From an uncultured Woeseiaceae bacterium (lineage in GTDB: Bacteria; Pseudomonadota; Gammaproteobacteria; Steroidobacterales; Woeseiaceae), in NCBI GenBank assembly GCA_945787435.1, contig CALZHX010000286.1:1-6605 (forward strand): a DNA stretch of 6,605 bases. The letters are read 5' to 3'. The stretch's first letter is position 1. Each line of letters begins with the position of its first letter. Shown in pieces: positions 6,605-6,605 of this stretch. A program made the translations under genes and the position numbers. Under the pieces are notes generated by a model. It saw only the letters and a list, made by a program, of their open reading frames with translations, did not search any database and was not told where the DNA came from.

Positions 6605-6605
6605 A

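Noticed and set aside
1..6605. CRISPR array, tRNA, insertion sequence or attachment site
   Set aside because: I found no regularly spaced repeats, cloverleaf-like segments, transposase motifs or paired terminal repeats. Nearly all of the window is coding on one strand.

Overview
The window most likely comes from a gammaproteobacterium of moderately high GC. Every gene I can support lies on the minus strand, so transcription runs from right to left. The right third holds the 3' part of gatA and the complete gatB, which encode subunits of the tRNA-dependent amidotransferase. The assignment to Gammaproteobacteria rests on GatB looking like an ordinary proteobacterial protein and on the outer-membrane lipoprotein and periplasmic architecture further left. 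It is an inference, because no rRNA or other marker is present.

Region by region, in transcription order: gatA (partial, 6604-6065) overlaps gatB (6068-4629) by four bases (GTGA). A non-coding gap of about 175 bp follows (4628-4454). It contains a perfect 8-bp inverted repeat, a weak promoter-like sequence, and a hairpin whose loop would carry the Shine-Dalgarno sequence of the next gene. Then comes a compact three-gene envelope operon. Its first gene encodes a 176-aa secreted protein with a short, perfect heptad coiled coil and a beta-rich domain (4453-3923). The second, 3 bp on, encodes a 622-aa secreted protein with TPR-like repeats and a helical C-terminal half (3919-2051). The third, overlapping by ATGA, encodes a TPR-rich outer-membrane lipoprotein of at least 684 aa (2054 to the left edge, open-ended).

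The two modules are functionally unrelated. GatCAB makes Gln-tRNA(Gln) and/or Asn-tRNA(Asn) by transamidation in the cytoplasm. The second module is entirely exported: two Sec-type signal peptides and one clear lipobox, with repeats and coiled coils but no recognisable catalytic motif. It looks like a periplasmic/outer-membrane scaffold. My best hypothesis is that it is the periplasmic part of a TolQR/ExbBD-powered trans-envelope machine related to the Agl-Glt (AglT/GltE-like TPR) proteins. The motor genes would be expected just beyond the left edge, and nothing inside the window proves this.

I see no tRNA, rRNA, CRISPR array, insertion sequence or long repeat. The plus-strand open frames are all antisense shadows of these five genes.
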